This document shows, one piece after another, positions 24,481-32,335 of a stretch of DNA of 64,000 bases (positions are counted from its first letter, which is position 1; each line of letters starts with the position of its first letter). The translations under genes and the position numbers were made by a program. The stretch comes from Psychrobacillus antarcticus (GTDB lineage Bacteria; Bacillota; Bacilli; Bacillales_A; Planococcaceae). The notes beneath the pieces were generated by a model. It saw nothing but the letters and a program-made list of their open reading frames with translations. It did no database searches and was not told the origin of the DNA. The stretch lies in assembly GCF_029533155.1 (NCBI RefSeq), contig NZ_JAIZDB010000017.1:124001-188000 (forward strand), written 5' to 3'.

Positions 24481-25155
24481 ATGACAAAAATAATAATCAT
24501 AGATGATCACCAACTATTCCGCGAAGGAGTAAAACGCATTTTAGACTTTGAAGACTCTTTCGAAGTAATAGGAGAAGGTGATGACGGCCATGACGTCCTA
24601 AGCCTTTATGAAAAGCATCTACCAGACGTAGTATTAATGGACATCAATATGCCTACTAAAAATGGGGTAGAAGCAACAGGGGAATTACTAGAAAAATTCC
24701 CAGATGCAAAAGTAATTATCCTATCAATCCATGACGATGAATCATACGTATCGCATGCACTAAAAACAGGGGCACTTGGATACATGCTAAAAGAAATGGA
24801 TGCCAATGCTATCGTCTCCGCTATCAAAGTAGTAGCAAAAGGCGGATCATACTTACATCCAAAAGTTACTAAGAACCTAGTTGCAGAATTCCGTCGCCTA
24901 AGTGAACGCGAAAACAAAGGAAACTTCCATCAAACAGAAATCCGTCGTCCATTCCATTTACTAACAAAACGTGAATGCGAAGTACTTCAATTACTAACAG
25001 ATGGCCAAAGTAACCGCACCATCGGAGAAACACTATTCATCTCCGAAAAAACCGTAAAAAATCACGTATCCAGCATCCTTCAAAAAATGAACGTAAACGA
25101 CCGCACCCAAGCCGTAGTAACCGGCATCAAAAACGGTTGGGTTGAAGTTCGATAA
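24481..25155 (+). CDS. degU: Response regulator DegU
   Basis: A 224-residue NarL/FixJ-type regulator. The receiver domain has [12 protein letters not shown] with the acidic pocket, VVLMDINMP with phospho-acceptor Asp54, and SIHDD and GYMLKE for the Thr/Lys positions. The C-terminal LuxR-type helix-turn-helix is [23 protein letters not shown]... with the recognition helix [14 protein letters not shown]. It follows degS by 35 bases with a GGAGGAA ribosome site. In Bacillus it controls flagellar, degradative-enzyme and competence genes, which fits the comF and flagellar genes downstream. A strong terminator follows it. Confidence 0.96.
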   Translation: MTKIIIIDDHQLFREGVKRILDFEDSFEVIGEGDDGHDVLSLYEKHLPDVVLMDINMPTKNGVEATGELLEKFPDAKVIILSIHDDESYVSHALKTGALGYMLKEMDANAIVSAIKVVAKGGSYLHPKVTKNLVAEFRRLSERENKGNFHQTEIRRPFHLLTKRECEVLQLLTDGQSNRTIGETLFISEKTVKNHVSSILQKMNVNDRTQAVVTGIKNGWVEVR

Positions 25156-25166
25156 TATTCATATTC

Positions 25167-25202
25167 AATCCCACTCCAGTGTTTTGGAGTGGGATTTTTA
25201 CA
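25167..25202 (+). terminator. Terminator after degU
   Basis: A perfect 12-bp stem (25167-25178 with 25185-25196) and a T run end the degSU transcript about 28 bases before the large motif array. Confidence 0.93.
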
Positions 25203-25229
25203 AGAGAAATAACGTCCTGAAAAAGAAAA

Positions 25230-26120
25230 GTTGTGCCAAACGAAGTGAACGTTGCGCAAACGCCCACCAATGTTGCGAGAACTCCTCCCGAAGTTGCGCA
25301 ACCACTCACAAACGTTGCGCGTCCGAGAAAAGTTGCGCCAAACGAAGTGAATGTTGCGCAAACGTCCACCAATGTTGCGAGAACTAATCCCGAAGTTGCG
25401 CAAACCGCCCACAAATGTTGCGCGTCCAAGAAAAGCTGCGCCAAACGAAGTGAAACCCCCTCCGAAGTTGCGCAACCACCCACAAACGTTGCGCATCCCA
25501 GAAAAGTTGCGCCAAACGAAGTGAACGTTGCGCAAAAGACCACCAATGTTGCGAGAACCCCTCCCGAAGTTGTGCAACCACCCACAAACGTTGCACGTCC
25601 GAGAAAAGTTGCGCCAAACGAAGTGAATGTTGCGCAAACGCCCACCAATGTTGCGAGAACTCACCCCGAAGTTGCGCAAACCGCCCCGAACGTTGCGCGT
25701 CCCAAAAAAGTTGCGCCAAACGAAGTGAATGTTGCGCAAACGTCCACCAATGTTGCGAGAACTCACCCCGAAGTTGCGCAACCACCCACAAACGTTGCGC
25801 GTCCAAGAAAAGTTGCGCCAAATGAAGTGAATGTTGCGTAAATGCCCACCAATGTTGCGAGAACCCACCCCGAAGTTGTGCAAATTGCCTGGAAAGTTGC
25901 GCATCCCAGAAAAGTTGCGCCAAACGAAGTGAATGTTGCGCAAACGCCCACCAATGTTGCGAGAACTCACCCCGAAGTTGCGCAAACCGCCCCGAACGTT
26001 GCGCGTCCCAAAAAAGTTGCGCCAAACGAAGTGAATGTTGCGCAAACGTCCACCAATGTTGCGAGAACTCACCCCGAAGTTGCGCAAACCGCCCCGAACG
26101 TTGCACGTCCCAATAACGTC
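25230..26120 (+). repeat. Phased GTTGCG motif array, 102-bp higher-order unit (about 890 bp)
   Basis: More than 40 copies of GTTGCG (few variants such as GTTGTG or GCTGCG) lie on the plus strand. Successive starts are 25230, 25251, 25272, 25293, 25314, 25332, 25353 and so on: steps of 21, 21, 21, 21, 18, repeated about 8.5 times to give a 102-bp unit. One unit has lost a motif near 25445-25460, and one step is 22. Each of the five slots in the unit has its own conserved spacer, for example CAAACGCCCACCAAT or CCAAACGAAGTGAAT. Long open frames occur on both strands because the repeat lacks stops, but none has a ribosome site. The array lies between convergent genes (degU and the NERD gene). Confidence 0.95.
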
Positions 26121-26131
26121 CCTACAATCCA

Positions 26132-27058
26132 TCACTTTTTCTTATTCTCCTTAAAGTATCGACTTGGACCAGACCCATGCGCTATCAAATCCATACTATT
26201 TAACATGCGAGACGCAGCATACTTAGAATCTATCATGCAGAATCTACGAAACTCTTTATTGGTAATTTTCTTATCAATTATCCAAAAGTAATCTCTCACA
26301 GCGGATATATGTGCATAGCGATCATTTTTCCCACATGCTCTACAATTCCAAGTTGTGTATACACGCCGCATCCCCAAAACCCCACAACCAGGACACTCCA
26401 CCCCCGGCCGTATTTCCCCAGGAGAAATCCGATAATGTTCACAAAGTGGTGGATACACAAAAGCAGACCTACCTTCCAACAAAAACTTTTCAACAACATC
26501 TAACTCTTCATCAGAAAAACTCGTCTCGCCAGCACTATTGTACATCTGAGTCACTCGCTCAATCATGCTCTCTAATTTAAAAATGGGATAATGGGTAGGT
26601 TTTTGCATTATGCGGCAGGACTTAGCGGTCATGATGACGGCACCAGTCACTTTTATCTGGGGAAGGGTCGTGCGTAGAAACTCTTTCATGAAGCGAATAT
26701 GTCGCATCAACTGAAAATACGGATTAGAAATGGGGGTCTCTACACCATTTTCCTCCTTATAAAATTCATCTAGCTCTTCATTAAAATACAAGCGTCCACT
26801 AATGTTTTTCGACTCGAGCACAATACAACATCGATCAGTAACAACAAGACAGTCAATTTGCACTTTCCAATCACCAAGCTCCAAACAAACATCAGAAAAA
26901 AAACGAAACTCACCACTCAAACGCAACTCATTCAACCTATCCACCAGCCGGTCCTCACCACGCACTCCAGCTTCTATCTTCCGAATCTCTTCACTGATAA
27001 AATCAAACATCCCAGATCCATCACGCAACCTGTTCAACAAAGCAAAATGTCCACTCAT
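26132..27058 (-). CDS. NERD-domain protein with C-terminal zinc-finger-like region
   Basis: A 308-residue protein with a nuclease-related domain (NERD) at about residues 36-150: RGEDRLVDRLNELRL, then VQIDCLVVTDRCCIVLESKNISG, which holds the Asp and the Glu-x-Lys pair of restriction-endonuclease-like folds. Further on, CPGCG and CRACG form a possible four-cysteine zinc site, followed by a basic C-terminal region (ISAVRDYFWIIDKKITNKEFRRF). NERD proteins are found in many Bacillales; nuclease activity is presumed, seldom shown. The stop codon lies about 12 bases from the motif array, with no terminator of its own visible. Confidence 0.85.
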   Translation of the reverse strand: MSGHFALLNRLRDGSGMFDFISEEIRKIEAGVRGEDRLVDRLNELRLSGEFRFFSDVCLELGDWKVQIDCLVVTDRCCIVLESKNISGRLYFNEELDEFYKEENGVETPISNPYFQLMRHIRFMKEFLRTTLPQIKVTGAVIMTAKSCRIMQKPTHYPIFKLESMIERVTQMYNSAGETSFSDEELDVVEKFLLEGRSAFVYPPLCEHYRISPGEIRPGVECPGCGVLGMRRVYTTWNCRACGKNDRYAHISAVRDYFWIIDKKITNKEFRRFCMIDSKYAASRMLNSMDLIAHGSGPSRYFKENKKK

Positions 27059-27188
27059 TACTTCAGCTCCTTTCTACCTATATCTTACATTCCAATACCG
27101 GAATATTCTACCTATTTCAGATGGGAACATAATAATTGAGTTTTCGTCCTAATTATGACAAAATAACCTTCAGCAGGAGGAGACATAA

Positions 27189-27770
27189 ATGAAAACAATT
27201 CAATCAATTACACTCGCAGCCCTCATACTAACGCTGGCAGCTTGCAATAGTAATGACGACACAGCCGAAAACACCAATTCTGCGGCTGACATCGCTCCAA
27301 CGAACACACAAACCACAACTGATCACGGTGCGGAAAATAAAAGCGAAACCAGTATAGGCTTCGAAATGTCAGGTAGCAATATTGAAGAAGCGACAAATGT
27401 ACCAGAAAAAGAAAAAACGGCATTAATCGACTCCTTCACGGAATATATGGAATCATTTAACGCAGAAGATACAGAACGCTATATGAAAACAATCTCCAAA
27501 AATCCAGAAGGCTTTAACTATGAAGCTGAAAAAGTGAAAATCGAAGAGACCTTCAAGGACTTCAATACGATTCGTACAGCGGAAGACATCACCATAATCG
27601 AATACGATAAATCGCAAGCACAAGTATTCTCCACAATCCATACTTCCTTTGAACAAATGGACACAGGCGCTAAACTTGATCAGAAGGGTCGCCAAGTAAC
27701 TGTGTTCGTCAAAGAAGACGGCAAATGGCTAGTTTCCAGCGTCTACTATATAGGTGAAACAACTAAATAA
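27189..27770 (+). CDS. Lipoprotein with NTF2-like domain
   Basis: A 193-residue exported lipoprotein. The signal ends in the lipobox LAAC (Cys19), so the mature protein is anchored to the outer face of the membrane. A low-complexity linker rich in N, T, D and E (about 20-75) is followed by a SnoaL/NTF2-like fold (about 76-190): ALIDSFTEYMESFNAEDTERYMKT and VFVKEDGKWLVSSVYYIGE are the usual first helix and last strand. The ligand or partner is unknown. It is transcribed divergently from the NERD gene and ends at a hairpin terminator. Confidence 0.8.
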   Translation: MKTIQSITLAALILTLAACNSNDDTAENTNSAADIAPTNTQTTTDHGAENKSETSIGFEMSGSNIEEATNVPEKEKTALIDSFTEYMESFNAEDTERYMKTISKNPEGFNYEAEKVKIEETFKDFNTIRTAEDITIIEYDKSQAQVFSTIHTSFEQMDTGAKLDQKGRQVTVFVKEDGKWLVSSVYYIGETTK

Positions 27771-27779
27771 GATTGCATC

Positions 27780-27822
27780 CCCCAGACATATATGATAAAT
27801 ATCATGTTTGGGTCTTTTTTAT
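27780..27822 (+). terminator. Terminator after the lipoprotein gene
   Basis: CCCAGAC and GTTTGGG arms with an inner ATGATA/TATCAT stem are followed by TCTTTTTT. Confidence 0.75.
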
Positions 27823-27877
27823 GCTTCCATTTGTACGAAAACTTCCGTAAACTACAGATAGGAGTGTGATTTATTAA

Positions 27878-28723
27878 ATGAAGACAGCAATCGTAACCGA
27901 CAGCACCGCATATATCCCGAAAGAAATTCGTGACCAACTGAATATTCATATGGTGCCGCTAAGCGTTGTCATCGGAAATGACACCTATCAAGAAGAAATA
28001 GACATTAACACCACAGAATTCTACGATAAAATCCGTAAAGGTGGAGCTCTTCCAAAGACATCACAGCCTTCCTTAGGAACATTTATCGAAACATACGAAC
28101 AACTAGCGAAAGAATACGATGAAATAATCTCCATCCATTTATCCAGTGGCATCAGCGGTACACTTGCCGGAGCAGAACAAGCAGGAGAAATAGTAGGGGA
28201 CACCAACGTGCGCACGTTCGATACTGAACTTTCATGCATGCCACAAGGCTTTTACGTCCTAAAAGCCGCTGAAATGGCTGAAACTGGTTCTACTCCAGAT
28301 GCTATCATACAAAAACTAAACAGCATGAAAAATTCAATGCGGGCATACTTCATGGTCGACAATCTAGACCATCTCCATCGTGGAGGAAGACTAAACGGCC
28401 TCGAGCGCATCATTGGCTCTGTACTACAAGTTAAACCAATTCTGCACTTCGAAAACAAAGTCATCGTTCCATTCGAAAAAGTCCGTACACGCAAAAAAGC
28501 GATGAAACGGATTTCGGACATGCTACAAGATGACTCGAACCAATTCAACAGCATAAAAGCAACAATCATCCATGCAAACAACGAAAACGAAGCAATCGCA
28601 TGGAAAAACGAACTCCAAACAACCATGCCAAACGTAGACTTCACGATCAGCTACTTCGGTCCCGTAATCGGTACGCATCTCGGGGAAGGATCTATGGGTC
28701 TCGGTTGGTTTAATAATAACTAA
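27878..28723 (+). CDS. degV: DegV family fatty-acid-binding protein
   Basis: A 281-residue protein of the DegV/FakB family: TAIVTDSTAYIP at the start, PKTSQPSLGTFIETYEQL, SIHLSSGISGTLAGAEQA and FMVDNLDHLHRGGRLNG are standard blocks, the last forming the fatty-acid headgroup pocket. FakB proteins present fatty acids to the kinase FakA for phosphorylation and entry into phospholipid synthesis. Its place between degU and comFA is the same as yviA/degV in Bacillus subtilis. Direct fatty-acid binding by this copy is an inference. It ends 14 bases before comFA. Confidence 0.92.
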   Translation: MKTAIVTDSTAYIPKEIRDQLNIHMVPLSVVIGNDTYQEEIDINTTEFYDKIRKGGALPKTSQPSLGTFIETYEQLAKEYDEIISIHLSSGISGTLAGAEQAGEIVGDTNVRTFDTELSCMPQGFYVLKAAEMAETGSTPDAIIQKLNSMKNSMRAYFMVDNLDHLHRGGRLNGLERIIGSVLQVKPILHFENKVIVPFEKVRTRKKAMKRISDMLQDDSNQFNSIKATIIHANNENEAIAWKNELQTTMPNVDFTISYFGPVIGTHLGEGSMGLGWFNNN

Positions 28724-28737
28724 CGAGGAGACTGCCC

Positions 28738-30066
28738 ATGAACGAACAACTACAACAATTTCTCACAGGCCGCATCTGGCTTCGCGAACACACCCCATTC
28801 CCACGCGAAGTCATTGACGCCCACATCGACTCCGGCCACATCCACCTTAAACCCGGCATCACAACATACTCAAAATCCAACCTTTTTTGGCAATCAAACA
28901 AGCGCGTCTGCAACAGATGCCACAACATGAAGCCATCCTTATTTCAAACATTCAACTGTGCACGCTGTAACAAAGTTTGTACGTATTGCCGCCACTGTAT
29001 CCGAATGGGTCGAGTGAGCAGTTGTTCGCAGTTACTCCTTTGGGACAAGCAGCATGCTCGCGGCGCGAATGTTCATGTGTTTGCATGGAGCGGCCAATTT
29101 ACAGCACCTCAACAAAAAGCAAGTGAAGAACTACTGTCTAGTGTCGAACAAAACCAATCCCACCTTGTCCACGCAGTTTGCGGAGCTGGAAAAACTGAAC
29201 TACTATTTCCCGCCATATTTGCAAGCTTACAAGCAGGCAAAAGAGTTTGCGTTGCCGCGCCAAGAACTGACGTTATTTTAGAACTATTCCCTCGCTTTCA
29301 AAAAGTCTTCCCAAACACAGCAATTCACGCCCTATACGGAAGCGCACCCGACCAGCATGGCTTCGCTGAATTAGTACTCGCCACTACCCATCAGCTCTAC
29401 CGATTTGAACAAGCATTTGACGTCGTGTTTGTCGATGAAGCAGACGCTTTTCCCTATCATGCGGACGAAACACTCCAAAAAGCAGTCACCAAAGCCGCCA
29501 AACAGAATGCTGCCATTCATTATGTAACAGCCACTCCTACTGAATCATTAAAAACAACGAACCGATCCATTCTCACAAGAAGATACCACGGCCACGACCT
29601 TCCAGTACCGCGATTCGATAGTCTATGGGGATACGCTAGACAATTAAATAAAGGAAAAATCCCTCACAAACTACAAAAGTGGATAAATGAAAAAATAGAT
29701 TCCAAAACTCCTTTTCTTATCTTTCTTCCTACTATTGAAGTGCTAGAAAACTTTCCAGGTGATCTACCAAGAGTACATGCCGAGCATCCAGATAGAAAAG
29801 AACTAGTTTTGCAATTACGCGAAAAGAAAATACCTGGTCTACTAACAACGACCATATTAGAAAGAGGAGTAACGATTGAAAATGTTCATGTAGCCATAGT
29901 TGGAGCAGAGCAACCAATCTTCACTTCCAGTGCGCTCATTCAAATAAGTGGACGAGTCGGTCGATCAGCACAGTATCCAAATGGAGATATCGTGTTCTTT
30001 CACCATGGGATAAGCAGAGAAATGGACAAAGCACAGGATGCGATAGAAGGGTGGAATCGTTCATGA
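28738..30066 (+). CDS. comFA: Late competence helicase ComFA
   Basis: A 442-residue DEAD-type ATPase thought to pull single-stranded DNA through the membrane channel during transformation. An N-terminal zinc module has Cys58, Cys61, Cys74, Cys77, Cys81, Cys84 and Cys87. The helicase core shows Walker A AVCGAGKT (146-153), the DEAD box VFVDEAD (233-236 for DEAD), TATPT (motif III) and, in the second domain, TTTILERGVTIENV and QISGRVGRS (motif VI). It overlaps comFC by four bases. Its presence suggests DNA-uptake capacity, though comE and comG genes are outside the window. Confidence 0.95.
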   Translation: MNEQLQQFLTGRIWLREHTPFPREVIDAHIDSGHIHLKPGITTYSKSNLFWQSNKRVCNRCHNMKPSLFQTFNCARCNKVCTYCRHCIRMGRVSSCSQLLLWDKQHARGANVHVFAWSGQFTAPQQKASEELLSSVEQNQSHLVHAVCGAGKTELLFPAIFASLQAGKRVCVAAPRTDVILELFPRFQKVFPNTAIHALYGSAPDQHGFAELVLATTHQLYRFEQAFDVVFVDEADAFPYHADETLQKAVTKAAKQNAAIHYVTATPTESLKTTNRSILTRRYHGHDLPVPRFDSLWGYARQLNKGKIPHKLQKWINEKIDSKTPFLIFLPTIEVLENFPGDLPRVHAEHPDRKELVLQLREKKIPGLLTTTILERGVTIENVHVAIVGAEQPIFTSSALIQISGRVGRSAQYPNGDIVFFHHGISREMDKAQDAIEGWNRS

Positions 30067-30686
30067 CCTGTTTAATTTGCGGCAATCCTTATCAATCTAT
30101 GGCAACGTGGACGAAGATTTTTTTATACGAATTAGACTCGTCTACTTGCATAAGATGCTTAGAAAAGTTTGAAATATCACAGTCGACCATTGATTTCACT
30201 GATTTTCTAGGAACTCCCTATGAGGGAGCAGTCGACTCAGTTTATTGTTTATACACCTATAACGAAGCCATGAGAGAATATTTACACCAATACAAATTCC
30301 TCCAAGACGTTGCATTAGCCAAAGTATTTGCCAGGAAGCTACAACAGGCATTTCACACGAAAGAAGGCATAGTCGTCCCAATCCCCATGCATCCAGAAAA
30401 ATTAGTACTACGCACATTCGCACAAGTGGACGAACTGCTAAATGCGGCACAAATCTCCTATCAACAATTACTCATTAAAACAAAATCTGAAACCCAAGGG
30501 AAGAAATCAAAAAAGGAACGTTTAAAAACAACCAATCTTTTCGAAACAATCCAAACAATCGAAGCAACAAATTACATTTTATTCGACGATATTTACACAA
30601 CAGGTGCTACCATTCACCATGCAGCGAAGATTTTAAAGGACGCAGGAGCCAAAAGAGTCGACGCAATCACTTTAATAAAAGGCTAA
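30063..30686 (+). CDS. comFC: Competence protein ComFC (phosphoribosyltransferase-like)
   Basis: A 207-residue protein with an N-terminal four-cysteine zinc site (CLICG and CIRC) and a type-I phosphoribosyltransferase fold at the C-terminus, shown by the PRPP loop LFDDIYTTGATIHH. It is required for late steps of DNA uptake or recombination in naturally transformable bacteria. A GTG four codons upstream (30051) is in frame, but the AGAAGG ribosome site and the ATGA overlap with the comFA stop favour the ATG at 30063. In Bacillus comFB lies between comFA and comFC; here it is absent. Confidence 0.92.
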   Translation: MTCLICGNPYQSMATWTKIFLYELDSSTCIRCLEKFEISQSTIDFTDFLGTPYEGAVDSVYCLYTYNEAMREYLHQYKFLQDVALAKVFARKLQQAFHTKEGIVVPIPMHPEKLVLRTFAQVDELLNAAQISYQQLLIKTKSETQGKKSKKERLKTTNLFETIQTIEATNYILFDDIYTTGATIHHAAKILKDAGAKRVDAITLIKG

Positions 30687-30729
30687 CCAACCGATAAAAC
30701 AAGAGAGAATAATATCTGGAGGTAACAAA

Positions 30730-31146
30730 ATGGGTGAATTAAAAAATTGTCCGTCCTGCGACGAGTTTTTTAACTATACGGGATTGAGAGAAGTATGTAA
30801 TAACTGCGCTATGAACGAAGAAAAACTATACGAAACAGTATACCGATTCCTTCGCAAACGAGAAAATCGTGCAGCAACTATAGAACGAATTGTAGAAGTA
30901 ACCGGCGTAGAAGAGTCATTATTACACAAATGGGTACGCAAAAACCGTTTACAACCAGCAATGTTCCCAAACCTAGGCTATCCATGCGATAACTGTGGGA
31001 AAATAACGCAACAAGGTAAACTATGCAAAAATTGTGTAGGAGACTTACAATCTGGCCTACGCCAATTCGACGCAGCAAAAGAATTCCGTGACAAAGTAGC
31101 TAGCCAAGAAAGTGCTACTTACCACGCTGATAACAAGAGAAAGTAA
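30730..31146 (+). CDS. yvyF: Flagellar operon protein YvyF
   Basis: A 138-residue protein of the YvyF family, which always sits at the head of the flgM operon. Two zinc-ribbon-like cysteine sets are visible: CPSC with CNNC at the N-terminus and CDNC with CKNC at the C-terminus. The middle (AATIERIVEVTGVEESLLHKWVRKNRL) resembles a helix-turn-helix. The function is not known; a link to flagellar regulation is likely from conserved context. It begins 43 bases after comFC with a GGAGG ribosome site and is followed by a terminator that overlaps its stop codon. Confidence 0.88.
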   Translation: MGELKNCPSCDEFFNYTGLREVCNNCAMNEEKLYETVYRFLRKRENRAATIERIVEVTGVEESLLHKWVRKNRLQPAMFPNLGYPCDNCGKITQQGKLCKNCVGDLQSGLRQFDAAKEFRDKVASQESATYHADNKRK

Positions 31147-31174
31147 ACTCTCACCTCGTGTGGGAGTTTTTATT
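31145..31174 (+). terminator. Terminator after yvyF
   Basis: A 10-bp stem (31145-31154 with 31160-31169, one G-T pair) and a T run begin at the yvyF stop. flgM therefore depends mainly on its own SigD promoter. Confidence 0.88.
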
Positions 31175-31201
31175 TGGAATGAAAAACAATAATCCAAAAA
31201 T

Positions 31202-31312
31202 GAGTTGCACACAAAAATCCTTGAGTTCCACCCAACCACCCGAGTTCCACCCAACCAAGTCTCAGTTCCACTCAAAGACCCTCCAATTCCACTCACCCCA
31301 TTAATTCCCAAG
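31202..31312 (+). repeat. Phased GAGTTCCAC motif array
   Basis: Six copies of a (G/C)AGTT(G/C)CAC-like core start at 31202, 31223, 31242, 31263, 31284 and about 31302: steps of 21, 19, 21, 21 and 18. The core differs from the GTTGCG arrays, but pitch, strand and placement just after a terminator are the same. The spacers are C/A-rich. Confidence 0.7.
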
Positions 31313-31343
31313 ACCTATTCTACACAAATCGTTCAAATTACTC

Positions 31344-31370
31344 TAAACACTTCATATTTCATGCCGAAAT
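31344..31370 (+). promoter_or_regulatory. SigD promoter of flgM
   Basis: TAAA (31344-31347), 15 bases, then GCCGAAAT (31363-31370) match the Bacillus SigD consensus TAAA-N15-GCCGATAT except for one base. It lies 43 bases before flgM, as expected for autoregulated anti-sigma expression. Confidence 0.88.
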
Positions 31371-31412
31371 AAGATATAGACACTTTGTAAGAAAAGGAGA
31401 GGACGAAACTTT

Positions 31413-31676
31413 ATGAAAATCACAAACGTTGGTTTAAACCAGGTAAATCCATACAAACGCAATCAACAACAAGCTGAAAAAGTACAAAATACAACTAAAA
31501 CAACCGCAGATCAATTGGAAATTTCATCTGCTGCGAAAAGCATGCAAACAAAATCATCCGTAGAGGTAGAACAAGCGGAACGAGTTGCATCTATAAAAGC
31601 GGACATCGATGCAGGAACGTACAAAGTAGATGCGAAGAAACTAGCATCGAACATTCTAAATTATTACCGCATGTAA
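31413..31676 (+). CDS. flgM: Anti-sigma-D factor FlgM
   Basis: An 87-residue FlgM: KITNVGLNQVNPYKRN at the N-terminus, a disordered basic middle, TADQLEISSAAKSMQ and the SigD-binding C-terminal half ERVASIKADIDAGTYKVDAKKLASNIL. It holds SigD inactive until the hook is complete and is exported or removed. A good AGGAG ribosome site and a SigD promoter precede it. Its last codon and stop lie in the left arm of a 17-bp inverted repeat. Confidence 0.94.
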   Translation: MKITNVGLNQVNPYKRNQQQAEKVQNTTKTTADQLEISSAAKSMQTKSSVEVEQAERVASIKADIDAGTYKVDAKKLASNILNYYRM

Positions 31677-31810
31677 CTTATTTCAGTAGGCGCCCAAACG
31701 CCAACTGAAATAAGTTACATGCCTCCGGCGGATGTCACAGATTTTGAAAGGAGTAAATTGTGCTCTGCACAATTCAAAATCTGGACGCAATTATGCCGAG
31801 GCATTATTGA
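31671..31810. repeat. Nested inverted-repeat element between flgM and flgN
   Basis: Two structures stand side by side. The first is a perfect 17-bp inverted repeat (31671-31687 with 31704-31720) with inner GGCG/CGCC pairing. The second (31721-31809) has outer GCCTCCGGC/GCCGAGGC arms, a 10-bp CAGATTTTGA/TCAAAATCTG stem and an inner AATTGTGC/GCACAATT stem. There is no T run. The sequence is GC-richer than its surroundings and unrelated to flagellar genes, so it looks like an inserted small repeat. The flgN ribosome site lies just after it. Confidence 0.8.
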
Positions 31811-31828
31811 TTAGAAGGAGCTTAAAAC

Positions 31829-32323
31829 ATGTCCATCGATAACATATTGCAATCACTCAGCAAACTAGAAATGCTTCACAAAAGCTTGCTAGAGGTTGCA
31901 TACAAAAAAACAGAAGCTATTAAAATTGGAGACATGGACAGTCTAAACCAACTGCTCAAGGACGAGCAGGCACATGTAGCAGGCATTTCACAGCTTGAAC
32001 AACAGCGTCAACTAGAGGTAACGGATTACCTTCGAGCAAAAGGAATTGCTCCTACTGACAACCCAACTGTTGCACTTGTCTTAGAAAATACCAACACAGA
32101 CGAAGAAAAAGCTCAACTAACAATAGCACGTAATAATCTACTACTTACGTTAGAAACATTAAAAAACCAAAATGACCTAAACCAAAAACTTACATTCCAA
32201 TCACTGCAATTCGTCAACATGACTCTAGATATGCTACGTCCAAAGCCAGATCAAATGAATTACTCAAAAACCGAAGTAAAAGGTCCATCAAAAGACAAAA
32301 CCTACTTCGACTCACAAGCATAA
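31829..32323 (+). CDS. flgN: Flagellar export chaperone FlgN
   Basis: A 164-residue, mostly helical protein (SIDNILQSLSKLEMLHKSLLEVAYKKTEAI, QLEQQRQLEVTDYL) of the FlgN family, cytoplasmic chaperone of the hook-filament junction proteins FlgK and FlgL encoded directly downstream. Length and helical pattern fit; FlgN has few invariant residues, so context counts heavily. GAAGGAG precedes the ATG, and flgK starts 12 bases after its stop. Confidence 0.88.
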   Translation: MSIDNILQSLSKLEMLHKSLLEVAYKKTEAIKIGDMDSLNQLLKDEQAHVAGISQLEQQRQLEVTDYLRAKGIAPTDNPTVALVLENTNTDEEKAQLTIARNNLLLTLETLKNQNDLNQKLTFQSLQFVNMTLDMLRPKPDQMNYSKTEVKGPSKDKTYFDSQA

Positions 32324-32335
32324 GGAGGCGAACCC

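Noticed and set aside
25230-26120. CRISPR array
   Set aside because: Repeats are 102-bp units of related sub-blocks, there are no unique spacers of constant length, and no cas gene is near.
25080-26135. Long minus-strand frames (351, 240 and 173 codons) over the array
   Set aside because: They arise from the stop-free repeat and one even runs into degU. Composition is that of the motif array, with no start signal.
25233-26291. Open frames of 202 and 149 codons with a 34-residue repeat (..NEVNVAQTPTNVAR..)
   Set aside because: No ribosome site, a stop and frame shifts interrupt them, and equally long frames exist on the other strand. The repeat simply lacks stop codons. The spacing in multiples of three also breaks at 45505 (20 and 19).
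30066-30730. A comFB gene between comFA and comFC
   Set aside because: comFA and comFC overlap by four bases, so there is no room for it.
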